Of a stretch of DNA of 64,000 bases, positions 1 to 9,045 are shown piece after piece (the first letter of the stretch is position 1; every line of letters starts with the position of its first letter). The stretch is from the NCBI GenBank assembly GCA_029251085.1, contig JAQXDZ010000023.1:1-64000 (forward strand), written 5' to 3'. Both the position numbers and the translations under genes were made by a program. Origin of the DNA: Mariniblastus sp. (lineage in GTDB: Bacteria; Planctomycetota; Planctomycetia; Pirellulales; Pirellulaceae). A model generated the notes under the pieces. That model ran no database searches. It saw only the letters and a program-made list of their open reading frames with translations, and had not been told where the DNA came from.

Positions 1-1134
1 CCTGCCGAGCCTAAGGCGGAAGCACCTAAGGCGGAAGCACCTAAGGCGGAAGCACCTAAGGCGGAAGCACCTAAGGCAGAAGCTACGGCTGCAGGTGAAG
101 GAGAGTCTACTCAAGAGCCTGCTGGTGAGACGGCTACCCAAGAGCCGGCCCCTAAGGAGAGAGCAATCAAGCCGCTCAAAGATATTAAAGAAGAAGTAAA
201 ACGATCGATGTGCGAAGAGCCAGCGTTGGAAGCAATGACAAAGGCAATTTCCGATGCGAGCGTTTCTGTTCAGGCTCATTACGAAGAGCGTCTAAGGTGG
301 GAGTTTGAGCAAGATCAGAACTCCGAAAACGAACCCGTTTCAATGGATCTGGACAGCATTGCGAAACAGTACGGTTTGGTGAAGAAAGAAACCGGTTTGC
401 TTGACTTCACTGAATTTTCAGCTGATGCACTTGGCTCGATTCGGGTCTTTCAAAATAGGATGGTACAGGGGCGGCCGTCGCCTCAGTTGATTCCGTTGAG
501 TCAGATCCTATTTAGTAATTTTAATGGACTCAATGATTACGAGCCCAATACGATTGATGATAACTGGAACACTCGGAATAGTTATCTCTATTGGGTTGCC
601 CAGAAGGTCGATACCAAAATTCCAAGTCTTGAAGAGGCGGAGGGTGAAGTTGCTAAGTATTGGAAGAAACAGCAGGCGTTTAAGCTTGCGATGGAAGACG
701 CTGCGAAATATCAGGCGAAGGTCAACGACGGTGGTGGGAAATTGATGAGTGTTGTTGAGGGTGTTCCTGCGGCTAACGTAATTAAGACAGGTGCATTTAC
801 CTGGTTTAGTAGTTTTGGGTCTACTCGGTACTCAAGTCCAGTTGGAGTGACTGGGGCGGGAGAGAAGTTCATGGAGGCCGCATTCAATACCGATCAGTTC
901 AAGGCAGGCGTTGCTGAGAACGAGTCCCGCGACACTATCTATGTGGTCCAGCCAGTAGTCGAAGGTAAAGAAATTGACATTGTCGGTGAGGATTTCTTGA
1001 CCAATCAACTCTTTAAATTCAAGCGGATTCCTGATGAGGTTCAGCAGGCGTCTCAGATTTATCGTCGAGATGCATTGATGGATTGGTACGAGGAAGTCAA
1101 CGATCGCATGCAGGTCAAAATCTTAGACCGGTAA
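1..1134 (+). CDS. PpiD/SurA-like periplasmic folding factor, C-terminal part (partial)
   Basis: The frame is open at the left edge, so the N-terminus is missing. The visible part begins with a low-complexity linker of five Pro-Lys-Ala-Glu-Ala units, then an acidic Thr/Glu/Pro stretch, then about 320 residues of folded sequence. The segment 'KPLKDIKEEVKRSM' followed by helical, charged sequence resembles the region after the chaperone or PPIase domain of PpiD/SurA-type proteins, which help fold secreted proteins. No catalytic PPIase signature is seen in the part present. The gene ends just before a strong terminator and converges on ppk. The family call is by overall look. An anchored planctomycete protein of unknown role is the alternative. 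Confidence 0.55.
   Translation, partial: PAEPKAEAPKAEAPKAEAPKAEAPKAEATAAGEGESTQEPAGETATQEPAPKERAIKPLKDIKEEVKRSMCEEPALEAMTKAISDASVSVQAHYEERLRWEFEQDQNSENEPVSMDLDSIAKQYGLVKKETGLLDFTEFSADALGSIRVFQNRMVQGRPSPQLIPLSQILFSNFNGLNDYEPNTIDDNWNTRNSYLYWVAQKVDTKIPSLEEAEGEVAKYWKKQQAFKLAMEDAAKYQAKVNDGGGKLMSVVEGVPAANVIKTGAFTWFSSFGSTRYSSPVGVTGAGEKFMEAAFNTDQFKAGVAENESRDTIYVVQPVVEGKEIDIVGEDFLTNQLFKFKRIPDEVQQASQIYRRDALMDWYEEVNDRMQVKILDR
10..84 (+). repeat. 15-bp tandem repeat coding for PKAEA units
   Basis: Five head-to-tail copies of CCTAAGGCGGAAGCA, the last slightly diverged, lie inside the partial coding sequence. They encode a charged, probably extended linker. Near-identity at the DNA level suggests recent copy-number change. 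Confidence 0.9.
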
Positions 1135-1166
1135 TTGGACTCTTCGCTTGAGTTCATCTGAAACAT

Positions 1167-1204
1167 AAAACCGTCTTCATGCTTGCCATGGAGGCGGTTT
1201 TTTT
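1167..1204. terminator. Bidirectional rho-independent terminator
   Basis: A 15-bp stem with two G-T wobbles pairs AAAACCGTCTTCATG (1167-1181) with CATGGAGGCGGTTTT (1187-1201) around the loop CTTGC. A T-run follows on the plus strand, and the A-rich left flank gives a shorter T-run on the minus strand. It lies between the converging ends of the folding-factor gene and ppk, 14 bases past the ppk stop, and can serve both. Confidence 0.85.
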
Positions 1205-1214
1205 CGTCAACGCG

Positions 1215-3377
1215 TCAGTCCTGACTCTCGCCGCGATGTGGTTCAAACACGGTGTGTTTGGGGTTGGTTTGAGCGCTATGAATTTGACAGGCTTCCTGAT
1301 GGAGATTCAGTTGGCTTCTAAAATCTTTTTTCTTCCGCTTTTTGGTGACCGGCACGTAATCGCCGTTAGGTTGAAGTTCGCTTGCGGCGAGGTTGTCATC
1401 AAAATAGGTTCGAAGGATTTTGGTCAGCCTCGTTTTGCAGTTTTTGTCTAAAACGGGAACCATCAATTCAATTCTGCGATCGAGATTTCGTCCCATCCAA
1501 TCCGCACTTGAGATGAAGATTCGTTCATCCCCTCCGTGGTGAAAGTGAAAGATCCTCGCGTGTTCAAGAAGTCGATCAACAACGCTGATCACACGGATGT
1601 TTTCGCTCAGTCCTTTTTTTCCGGGAACGAGGCAGCAGATCCCGCGAATATTCAATCTGATCTTCACGCCTGCCTGTGAGGCGAGATAAAGCTCGTCGAT
1701 AATTTGTTTGTCCACGAGCGAATTAACTTTAGCGGTGATTGCTGCAGCGTTACCACGCGTCGCACTTTCGGTCTCAATGCGAATCATCTCAAGGAGTGAC
1801 TCTCTGAGATTGATTGGCGCTGCGATTAGCTTTTCAAGCGTTTGTGGTACGGAGAGACCTGTGATGGCGTTAAAGAAGTGGACACTGTCACGTCCAAGTT
1901 TTTCATCGCAGGTGAAAAGGCTGGCGTCGCTGTAAAGTTTTGCCGTCGACTCGTTATAGTTTCCGGTACCAAAGTGGATGTACCTTTTAATTCCGGTGGG
2001 CTCGCGCCGAACCACAAGGCACATTTTGGCATGGGTCTTCAGTCCGCGAACGCCGTAGATCACATCTACTCCGGCGTCTGCGAGTTCTCTGGCCCAGTTA
2101 ATGTTTCTCGCTTCGTCAAATCTGGCTTTAAGTTCGACAATTACCGTTACGTGTTTTCCATTTTCCGCGGCGAGACAAAGGGCTTTAACGATCTCGCTGG
2201 ATTCGCTGGTTCGATAGAGCGTTTGCTTTACCGCGATAACATCGGGGTCGGTGGCGGCGGCCTGAATGAATTGAACGATCGGTTCATAAGACTGATAGGG
2301 ATGGTACAGCAGTCGGTCGCCCCGTGCGATGGTTTGGAATATGCCCTCGGCGCTAGAGAATTCAGGGGATGGTTGAGCGGGCCAACTGGCATCCTTCAAG
2401 CGGGGGAATCCGCGCAGACCGGCAAGTGAAAAATAGTCGGACAACCCCAAAGGCCCCTGGATTGAATAAACGTCTTCATCCTGGACATCGATTGAATTCT
2501 GAAGAAATGTCTGCATTTTTTGGCTGGTGGAATCAGATATTTCCAGTCGCACGCACTCGCTTTTTCTTCTGGCTTCGAGCATTGCCTGCATTCCAATGAG
2601 CAAATCAGCTCGCCCGTCCTCTTCAAGATCGACGTCACCATTGCGGGTGACTCGTAAAGTGTTCCATTCGATAATCTCTTGCTCACCAAAGAAATCTGAC
2701 AAGAACATTCCAACAACGTCCTCTGTCAGCATGTACCGGTAACCGGTTTTCGATGGAAGCGATTGAAATCTTGCTAAGGATTTCCCCATGGGGATTAACA
2801 CGTAGCGATCTTTCTCTCGATTGGCGACTTGGTCGAGTGTCGCTTCCTTCTCGGTCGGAACACCTAGTCGTGAAGAAAAATCATTTTTTAATCGAACGCA
2901 CATGCAAATTCGAGCACCGCTGAGGGCAGGGAAGGTTTCCATGTTTTCAATGGCGATCGGCGCGAGGCTGGACATCATTTCTTCGTGGAATCGATTACGC
3001 AAAAACTTCAAATCGGATTTCGATAAATTTCCGGATTCGACTCGCTCAATCCCTTCTTCAGCAAGCAGTGGTTCGAGTTCGTTAAGCAAGCATTCGGATT
3101 GGTGAGCGTACATCTCCTTGACGCGGACGCGGATTTTTTCGAGTTGTTGCGTTGGGGTCCAGCCATTGATGTCGAGTACCGTAGCAGAGTCAGCCACCAT
3201 CGCGAGTCCACCAACGCGGACCATGAAAAACTCGTCAAGATTCGATGCAGTGATCGCAATGAACTTTAAACGCTCCAAAAGTGGATTAGTCGATCGACTC
3301 GCTTGGTCGAGTACGCGTTGGTTAAAGCTAAGCCAGCTCAATTCGCGATTAAAATATGTTTGTTTCGACTTTTTCAT
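1215..3377 (-). CDS. ppk: Polyphosphate kinase (PPK1 family)
   Basis: At 720 residues this is the usual PPK1 length. It transfers the gamma phosphate of ATP to a growing polyphosphate chain. The N-terminus has the typical 'FNRELSWLSFNQRVL' and 'NLDEFFMVRVGG' blocks. The C-terminal half is phospholipase-D-like, with the autophosphorylated histidine in 'LKTHAKMCLV' (about His449) and the second conserved histidine in 'HARIFHFHHGG' (about His606). Its ATG overlaps the end of the upstream exopolyphosphatase gene by 4 bases, so the two are translationally coupled. It is the last gene of a ROK kinase-ppx-ppk operon and ends at the bidirectional terminator. Confidence 0.97.
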   Translation of the reverse strand: MKKSKQTYFNRELSWLSFNQRVLDQASRSTNPLLERLKFIAITASNLDEFFMVRVGGLAMVADSATVLDINGWTPTQQLEKIRVRVKEMYAHQSECLLNELEPLLAEEGIERVESGNLSKSDLKFLRNRFHEEMMSSLAPIAIENMETFPALSGARICMCVRLKNDFSSRLGVPTEKEATLDQVANREKDRYVLIPMGKSLARFQSLPSKTGYRYMLTEDVVGMFLSDFFGEQEIIEWNTLRVTRNGDVDLEEDGRADLLIGMQAMLEARRKSECVRLEISDSTSQKMQTFLQNSIDVQDEDVYSIQGPLGLSDYFSLAGLRGFPRLKDASWPAQPSPEFSSAEGIFQTIARGDRLLYHPYQSYEPIVQFIQAAATDPDVIAVKQTLYRTSESSEIVKALCLAAENGKHVTVIVELKARFDEARNINWARELADAGVDVIYGVRGLKTHAKMCLVVRREPTGIKRYIHFGTGNYNESTAKLYSDASLFTCDEKLGRDSVHFFNAITGLSVPQTLEKLIAAPINLRESLLEMIRIETESATRGNAAAITAKVNSLVDKQIIDELYLASQAGVKIRLNIRGICCLVPGKKGLSENIRVISVVDRLLEHARIFHFHHGGDERIFISSADWMGRNLDRRIELMVPVLDKNCKTRLTKILRTYFDDNLAASELQPNGDYVPVTKKRKKKDFRSQLNLHQEACQIHSAQTNPKHTVFEPHRGESQD

Positions 3378-4969
3378 GATTGATTACTTGCAGTCTCCAG
3401 CACGATTTCCTTACCAAAAATATCTTCGAACAGGCTTCGTACCTGTCGTAGTTCGATGTGTTCTGCTGAGAATTCTGCGACATCTGAAGGGGAAATTTCT
3501 ACTCGGTCTTCTTTTTCAATACAGGTAATGGATTCGATGCGTTGGGCTTTGCCCACGTCCAGTGATTTGGCAATCCGTAAAATTGCTGCCATTTTTACAA
3601 CAAGGACGCGATTTTCTCGCGTCAGCCGAGAATAGCCTTCGTGGCGGGGAAGTGGCGAAGCTCCCCGATGGTAGCGGGCGACGAGTGCCATCAACTTGCG
3701 GTCGAAATTTCCAATCCCGAAAAAATCGGAATTGAGTATGAGGTACATCGAATGTTTATGTTTCGATTTCGTACTTATGAAAACACCAATTTCGTGGAGC
3801 AGGGCAGCAAGTTCAAGAATTCCGCGGTACCGCTCAGGTAATTGATGGAGATCCTGCAGTTGGTCGAATAGTTGGCAAGCAAGTTGGGAAACGTGGCGAG
3901 CATGATTCTCGTTAAACCTATATTTGCGACCCAGTTGGAGTGCTGAGCGAATGATTTGTGTCTGGATGGATTGGGACCATCTGCGACCTGAGGCCATTTC
4001 TTTAATTAGCCCATCCCGCATGTTAACGTTTGCTACGTAGAAGTTGGTGACACCAAGTTCTCGCGCAAATACAAGTTGGGTAAGTAGTCCCGGGCCGAGT
4101 GATTCAGCATCCGGCAGGCTCATGTGAAACCTGCCGGCTAATTGGTCAGGAGATTGAAGAAGAATTTCAGACGTGAATTCTTCCAACGAATTCATCTCGA
4201 TTTCCAAAAGTTCATTTGCAGCTGGTTTATGATCAATTACGCTTGCCGCAAATCGAACTTCGCCTCCCATGGCAATAAAACTCTTGGGAGTTGGATGGTT
4301 TGTGCTGACTTTAAATTCGCTAATGGTCTGGAGGATTTGGGCTTCCATTAGGGAGCGGGATTTACTGAAAGGTGCGTCAAACAGCTCAAGCTTTTGTCTT
4401 AGGCGAAGACTTCCGAGGCGGTAAGTTTTTGAAAAAACAACATCGGTGCTATTGAGCAGGAGAATTTCGGCCGTTCCACCGCCTGCTTCAAATAAGACAG
4501 ACTGCTGCGAAAAAGCCTCTTCCTCTTTAGTCATGTAGGGCAGGACGCCGAGATAGGTAACTCTGTGCAGTTCAGCTTCGTCAAACGGTTCGATGGCAAA
4601 TCCCGTAGCGATGAAAATTCGATCGGTGAACGCGATTCCATTGGTAGCTTCTCGGACGCCGCTGGTCGCGATGACTCTGATGTTTTCATGGTCGGTAATG
4701 CCGTATTCAATCAGTTTGTTACGGTAAATCTTCAGCACACGAACGCAATACTCGGTTGTTTTTTTGGTGATATGGTGTTTCGTAAACGAGTCCTTGCCAA
4801 CACTGACCGCTTGAGAAAATGACTCGAGATTGCGAATTTGGTGGTTGGTTCGATCGATCTCAGAAATTTGCATCCGCAGGGAAGACGCGCCAATATCGAT
4901 CACGGCAACCAATTTCGGGGTTGCGTTTAATCTTGTGTCAGTGAGCGGTGAGTTCTTCTCAGGTTTCAT
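3374..4969 (-). CDS. ppx: Exopolyphosphatase / guanosine pentaphosphatase (Ppx/GppA) with HD-type C-terminus
   Basis: The N-terminus 'VAVIDIGASSLRMQI' is the first phosphate-binding loop of the ASKHA fold, and a glycine-rich second loop 'FEAGGGTAEILL' lies near residue 165. The C-terminal 200 residues contain 'LLHEIGVFIS' and 'HKHSMYLI', the degenerate HD-type helical domain found in long Ppx/GppA proteins. At 531 residues it matches long Ppx. It should degrade polyphosphate or pppGpp. The sequence does not settle which. It begins 11 bases after the ROK kinase gene and overlaps ppk by 4 bases, so synthesis and breakdown of polyphosphate are encoded together. Confidence 0.93.
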   Translation of the reverse strand: MKPEKNSPLTDTRLNATPKLVAVIDIGASSLRMQISEIDRTNHQIRNLESFSQAVSVGKDSFTKHHITKKTTEYCVRVLKIYRNKLIEYGITDHENIRVIATSGVREATNGIAFTDRIFIATGFAIEPFDEAELHRVTYLGVLPYMTKEEEAFSQQSVLFEAGGGTAEILLLNSTDVVFSKTYRLGSLRLRQKLELFDAPFSKSRSLMEAQILQTISEFKVSTNHPTPKSFIAMGGEVRFAASVIDHKPAANELLEIEMNSLEEFTSEILLQSPDQLAGRFHMSLPDAESLGPGLLTQLVFARELGVTNFYVANVNMRDGLIKEMASGRRWSQSIQTQIIRSALQLGRKYRFNENHARHVSQLACQLFDQLQDLHQLPERYRGILELAALLHEIGVFISTKSKHKHSMYLILNSDFFGIGNFDRKLMALVARYHRGASPLPRHEGYSRLTRENRVLVVKMAAILRIAKSLDVGKAQRIESITCIEKEDRVEISPSDVAEFSAEHIELRQVRSLFEDIFGKEIVLETASNQS

Positions 4970-4980
4970 GTTACTGTTTT

Positions 4981-5985
4981 TTATGTGCCTGGATTGTCAA
5001 CCATTTGTTTTGCCAAAGCGGCCGCGCCAATAACTCCAGCGTCGTCCCCCAGTTTTGCTTCTTTAATCTTGTAGACATTCTGAAGGGATGGCAAAACTCG
5101 TTTGCGAGCTTTCTTTTCAATGATGGGCAACATGTACTGGGGCATTGCTTCAATGAGTCCTCCTCCAAACACGATGACGTCGGGGGCAAGGAGATGTACG
5201 ACGGTCACCACGGAAAGTGCCAAGTGGTGGCAGGCGTGTTCGATAATGTCTAGGACAGCACGGTCGCCATTTTTGACGGAGTCTGCCAAGGCGCCGCTTC
5301 GGATTTCCGAGAGATCGGTGCCTGCATTGGACAGTAGGTGAGGTGCCTGACCGCGATAGGCGGCCTGTGCGGCACCACTTGCGATCGAAAGGCGTGACGC
5401 GAGCGATTCTAAAGTGCCTGCGTTCCCGGCGCCATCGAGGGGGCCGTTTGCCATCACCGGAATGTGACCTATTTCCATGCAGGTGCAGTTTGCGCCACGA
5501 AACAGCCGGCCTTCATAAACGCATCCGCCACCGATTCCAGTTCCAGGGAATATGCCAAACACACACCGGGCATTTTGGCCGGCACCAAATTTGTATTCGC
5601 CAAATACACCTGCATCAACGTCATTGGCGATGGCGACTGGGAACTTAAATTCCTTTTCGATGGAGTCAGCAACTGGTACGTCGTCCCAGCCAAGATTGGG
5701 TGCGGTGCGAATTTGTCGTTTTGCTAGATCCAGCGGTCCCGGGCAGCCAATCCCAAGTCCACCAACTTGGTCTGCGGATACTTCGGCGTCATTTAACGCT
5801 TCCTGGATGACGGTATTGATTCGCAGCAATCCTGCTTTCATCCCATCCCGACCTTTTGTTTTTTTACGGGCACGGCCAACCTTTTTGAATTGATTATTGA
5901 ATACGGTCGCCAGCATCTTGGTTCCGCCTAGATCGAATCCAATCCAATAACGGCTGTCATTGTCAGTAGTCGGTTGGTGAGACAT
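4981..5985 (-). CDS. ROK-family sugar kinase (glucokinase-like), zinc cysteines lost
   Basis: The 334-residue protein has the ATP-binding 'DLGGTK' near residue 18, 'LGIGCPGPLD' near 78, the catalytic-type 'NDVDAG' at about 121-126 and 'GIFPGTGIGGG' near 145, as expected of ROK kinases. The ROK signature starts normally with 'EIGH' (171-174), but the zinc-binding Cys-x-Cys-Gly-x-x-Gly-Cys that should follow is replaced by Asp184, Ala186 and Thr191 in 'GPLDGAGNAGTLES'. It is first in an operon with ppx and ppk, 11 bases upstream of ppx. Glucose is the likely substrate. Because of the context a polyphosphate donor is worth testing. ATP is the default. Confidence 0.88.
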   Translation of the reverse strand: MSHQPTTDNDSRYWIGFDLGGTKMLATVFNNQFKKVGRARKKTKGRDGMKAGLLRINTVIQEALNDAEVSADQVGGLGIGCPGPLDLAKRQIRTAPNLGWDDVPVADSIEKEFKFPVAIANDVDAGVFGEYKFGAGQNARCVFGIFPGTGIGGGCVYEGRLFRGANCTCMEIGHIPVMANGPLDGAGNAGTLESLASRLSIASGAAQAAYRGQAPHLLSNAGTDLSEIRSGALADSVKNGDRAVLDIIEHACHHLALSVVTVVHLLAPDVIVFGGGLIEAMPQYMLPIIEKKARKRVLPSLQNVYKIKEAKLGDDAGVIGAAALAKQMVDNPGT

Positions 5986-6020
5986 TCAGTTTTTTTCCTG
6001 AGAATCGTATGGGTTATTGG

Positions 6021-6048
6021 TTTTTATTTTGACTGGGTAAAATAAAAA
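6021..6048. repeat. AT-rich inverted repeat with A/T tandem motif
   Basis: TTTTTATTTT (6021-6030) and AAAATAAAAA (6039-6048) form a perfect 10-bp inverted repeat around GACTGGGT, and further AAAAATA copies run to about 6072. It lies between the NHL lipoprotein gene and the ROK kinase start on the same strand. It could be a weak hairpin or an AT-rich upstream element. No clear terminator is present. Confidence 0.5.
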
Positions 6049-6084
6049 TAAAAATCACCAAAAATAAAAATCTGCGTCGATGCC

Positions 6085-7080
6085 TTATTTTTTGTCAGCA
6101 ACAGGCGGATTCGAATTGTTCAATTGGGAAGACGGGAACCTTTGGATTCGGTTGTTGTAGGAGTCCACCACGTGAAGTTCCCGTTCAGAGTCCCAGCACA
6201 TTGCCCACGGTTGGTGAAGCTGACCAGGCTCTTTCCCGGCTGACCCCCAGACACCTAATGAATTTCCATTGAGGTCAAATTTTTGAATGCGATGGTTACC
6301 GAATTCGCACACAAAAACGTGCCCTTCACCGTCGAGAATGATCTCGTAAGGGTAGCTTAGTTCGCCCTGCTTGGTTCCCATTTTACCCCAGGTGCGGATA
6401 AATTTTGGCTCGTTTCCGGATACATCGAATATCTGGATTCTGCCGTTGCTGGCGTCTGCGACCCAAAGATGATCGTTCTCGTCCATGGCGAGGCCTTGGG
6501 GGCGTTGGAATTGCCCTGGCTGCTCACCGTGCTCTCCCCATTCGTATACGTAATCTCCGGTAGGCGTGAATTTTTGAATTCGATCGTAATCTCCGTATTC
6601 GGAAATGTAGATATTGCCTTTGGAATCTTGTACGGCATCTGTCAGAAACCCAAACTCCCCCGGTCCCCGACCATTGACTCCACCGATCGTTCGTTCTTCA
6701 ATCAGCTCTCCTTCAAATGTGTAAAACAACAATCGGAAATAATGGGTGTCACAAACCATCAGGTGTCCATCTTGGCTGATCGAAAGTCCGCATGGTTTTC
6801 CCTGAATGAGCTCCGGCATTCGCCAACCGTGGAGGAAATTGCCATCTCGATCAAATACTTGAACTCTGGCGGTCTTGTCGACGATGTACAGTCGGTCCTC
6901 TTCGTCGATCGTGATTGCCCGCGGCTTCATGAACCTGCCATCGTCGAGTCCGCGACGTCCCCAAACGAAGATGTCCTGATTGGGTGTGGTTGGCCCTTCA
7001 AGGCAGCCACAAATTGTCACGAGACAAAACAGCCCTATCAGGGCGGCGTGCAATTGGATTGTCCCTAAGTTCAAATTCAA
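6085..7080 (-). CDS. NHL-repeat beta-propeller lipoprotein
   Basis: The 331-residue protein begins with a hydrophobic signal segment ending in 'VTICGC', a plausible lipobox, so it is probably lipid-anchored outside the cytoplasm. The rest is a series of NHL repeats with units such as 'KPRAITIDEEDRLYIVD' and 'RIQKFDLNGNSLGVWG', about six blades, forming a propeller. Such proteins usually bind ligands or partners and are rarely enzymes. It is about 100 bases upstream of the ROK kinase on the same strand but separated by an AT-rich spacer, so co-transcription is uncertain. No substrate can be named. Confidence 0.88.
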   Translation of the reverse strand: MNLNLGTIQLHAALIGLFCLVTICGCLEGPTTPNQDIFVWGRRGLDDGRFMKPRAITIDEEDRLYIVDKTARVQVFDRDGNFLHGWRMPELIQGKPCGLSISQDGHLMVCDTHYFRLLFYTFEGELIEERTIGGVNGRGPGEFGFLTDAVQDSKGNIYISEYGDYDRIQKFTPTGDYVYEWGEHGEQPGQFQRPQGLAMDENDHLWVADASNGRIQIFDVSGNEPKFIRTWGKMGTKQGELSYPYEIILDGEGHVFVCEFGNHRIQKFDLNGNSLGVWGSAGKEPGQLHQPWAMCWDSERELHVVDSYNNRIQRFPSSQLNNSNPPVADKK

Positions 7081-7150
7081 TTTAAGTATTTTGGGGGTAA
7101 ATAGAATGCGTTGGGATGGCTAATACGGGCTTCGACGCGTGAGTTGCTAC

Positions 7151-7180
7151 TTGACCGTCTCACTCGTACAGCGATATATT
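7151..7180 (+). promoter_or_regulatory. Candidate sigma70-type promoter
   Basis: TTGACC (7151-7156) and TATATT (7175-7180) are separated by 18 bases. They lie about 100 bases upstream of the Sua5-YwlE fusion gene on the same strand. The match is by consensus only. Confidence 0.45.
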
Positions 7181-7282
7181 ATTCTAGCGTCCTGATCGCT
7201 TTTTTGCACGGCGGTCGCGGTCGTTTGCTGTTAATATGACGTTGTTGGTATCCATTAAGTTCATCTTCACAAACAGAACCGC

Positions 7283-8416
7283 ATGACTGCCGTTATTCTC
7301 GACTTAAAAAGTTCCGAAGACCCCCGTGACGTCGTCCACCAAGCTGTCGAAGCGCTTGCGGCAGGGAAGATAATTGCTATTCCGACCGAAACGGTTTACG
7401 GTCTTGCGGCAAGCGCTTTGCATCCTGAGGCGGTTCAGCGTTTGGTCGAGATTAAAGGGCGATCTCCAGACAAGCCATTAGCCTTCGCTATCAAGAGTTC
7501 AGATGATGCTCTCGATTACGTTCCAAATATGTCCTGCGTCGCTCGGCGAATCGCGCGTCGCAGTTGGCCCGGTCCGATCACTTTGGTTCTAGATACGGAC
7601 CATCCTGACAGTGTCATCCACCGCCTTGATCCATCCGTGCGGGAGGCAACAATTCCCGAGGGGACTGTTGGGCTGAGAGTTCCCGACCACGAACTGACTT
7701 TGCAGATCATGCGGCTCTGTGCTGGCCCAATCGTATTGACCAGTGCGAACCTGTCAGGAGATGCTCCCGCGATCAATGGAGCGGAGGTACAAGAGAAGGT
7801 GGGGGAGCACATTGATTTGATTCTTGATGACGGCCCTGTGAAATTTGGTCAGCCGTCATCTGTCGTGAGGATCAAGGATAACGAATTTGACGTTCTTCGA
7901 ACTGGGTTAGTTGATGAAGCGACGATCGAAAAATTGACCCACTTTATCGCATTGGTCGTTTGCACGGGGAACACTTGTCGTAGCCCAATGGGGGAAGGCC
8001 TGTTGGCACAACGGATTGCGGAGCGATTGGGAATTCCGATGGGGTCTCTCGAGGAGAAAGGCGTAACGGTGATGTCGGCTGGAATTGCGGCCATGCCGGG
8101 TGCCCCCGCTGCGGATCAAGCAGTCGAGGTGATGAGGCAAATCGGAGTTGATATTTCAAATCATCAGAGCCAGCCGATTACGGGGCGGTTGGCCAAGTTC
8201 GCCGATGTGATTTTGACCATGACGAACGGGCATCGGCAGGCATTAATCTCCCATTGGCCAATGCTTGAAACCAGAACTAAAACAATTCGCCGTGATGGTG
8301 GGGACATTGGGGATCCGATCGGACGCCCCATCTCCGTTTACAGTTCAACAGCAGAGCAGATTGATCAACAGCTATCCGAGTGGGTGCAGGAATTTGACCT
8401 GTCTCGCTTTGAATAA
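7283..8416 (+). CDS. Threonylcarbamoyl-AMP synthase (Sua5/YwlC) fused to a YwlE-type phosphatase
   Basis: Residues 1-210 are a YrdC/Sua5 domain ('IAIPTETVYGLAASA', 'KGRSPDKPLAF', 'GPIVLTSANLSG'), which makes the threonylcarbamoyl-adenylate used for t6A tRNA modification. From about residue 222 a low-molecular-weight phosphatase follows, with the loop 'VCTGNTCRS' (Cys227, Arg233) and the general-acid loop 'DIGDPIGRP' (Asp344). The Thr in Cys-Thr-Gly-Asn-Thr-Cys-Arg matches B. subtilis YwlE, a protein-arginine phosphatase. Tyrosine phosphatases usually have Ile or Leu there. Arginine specificity is inferred. With rpiB 67 bases downstream, the order matches B. subtilis ywlC-ywlE-ywlF, here with the first two genes joined. 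Confidence 0.93.
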   Translation: MTAVILDLKSSEDPRDVVHQAVEALAAGKIIAIPTETVYGLAASALHPEAVQRLVEIKGRSPDKPLAFAIKSSDDALDYVPNMSCVARRIARRSWPGPITLVLDTDHPDSVIHRLDPSVREATIPEGTVGLRVPDHELTLQIMRLCAGPIVLTSANLSGDAPAINGAEVQEKVGEHIDLILDDGPVKFGQPSSVVRIKDNEFDVLRTGLVDEATIEKLTHFIALVVCTGNTCRSPMGEGLLAQRIAERLGIPMGSLEEKGVTVMSAGIAAMPGAPAADQAVEVMRQIGVDISNHQSQPITGRLAKFADVILTMTNGHRQALISHWPMLETRTKTIRRDGGDIGDPIGRPISVYSSTAEQIDQQLSEWVQEFDLSRFE

Positions 8417-8483
8417 ACGCTCGTATGCGCGACGTTGAGAGTACAGTTTCCATAATTCGTTCACCCAACAAAGACACTTCGTT

Positions 8484-8924
8484 ATGATAATTACGATAGG
8501 CAGCGATCATCGAGGGTTGCCCCAGCGTAGGGTTATAGCCGAAACGATTGAATCACTTGGCTACCAAGTCGACGACAAGGGATCCTTCACAGAAGATGCA
8601 TGCGATTACCCGGATGTTGCTGTGAAGGTTTGCCGTGGGGTGAGCTCAGGGGCGGCGACTTATGGAATCCTTGTCTGTGGTACGGGCATTGGGATGTCAA
8701 TTGCCGCCAACAAGGTCAGCGGAATTCGGGCGGCACTTTGCTGTGATATTACGACCGCCAAGTTGAGCCGACAGCATAACGACGCCAATGTTCTTTGTTT
8801 GGCGGGGAACCATTTTGATGAGATCCAATTTCGAGCCATTGTGACCGCTTGGCTTTCAACTGATTTTGAAGGTGGTCGGCATCTCCGCCGGGTGGAGAAG
8901 ATGATGGCATTGGACGCGGACTGA
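8484..8924 (+). CDS. rpiB: Ribose-5-phosphate isomerase B
   Basis: The 146-residue protein has the RpiB/LacAB fold signatures 'GSDHRG' at the N-terminus, 'DYPDVA' near residue 36 and 'GILVCGTGIGMSIAANK' around 60-76 with the catalytic-type cysteine. The block 'RQHNDANVLCLAG' follows. It interconverts ribose-5-phosphate and ribulose-5-phosphate in the cytoplasm. It lies downstream of the Sua5-YwlE fusion on the same strand and may share its transcript. Confidence 0.96.
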   Translation: MIITIGSDHRGLPQRRVIAETIESLGYQVDDKGSFTEDACDYPDVAVKVCRGVSSGAATYGILVCGTGIGMSIAANKVSGIRAALCCDITTAKLSRQHNDANVLCLAGNHFDEIQFRAIVTAWLSTDFEGGRHLRRVEKMMALDAD

Positions 8925-9045
8925 TTGGTCTCTGAATTGTTGCGGTCATTTTTTCAATTGTAGAATACTGTGCTTCAATGGCTGGAAACAATCTGCGGAA
9001 CCGCTTGTGGGATTTTCTGATTTCAGGTTAACAAATTGGCACGAT

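Noticed and set aside
1842..2429. 195-codon plus-strand frame inside ppk
   Set aside because: It lies wholly opposite conserved ppk motifs, and its translation has no recognisable domain.
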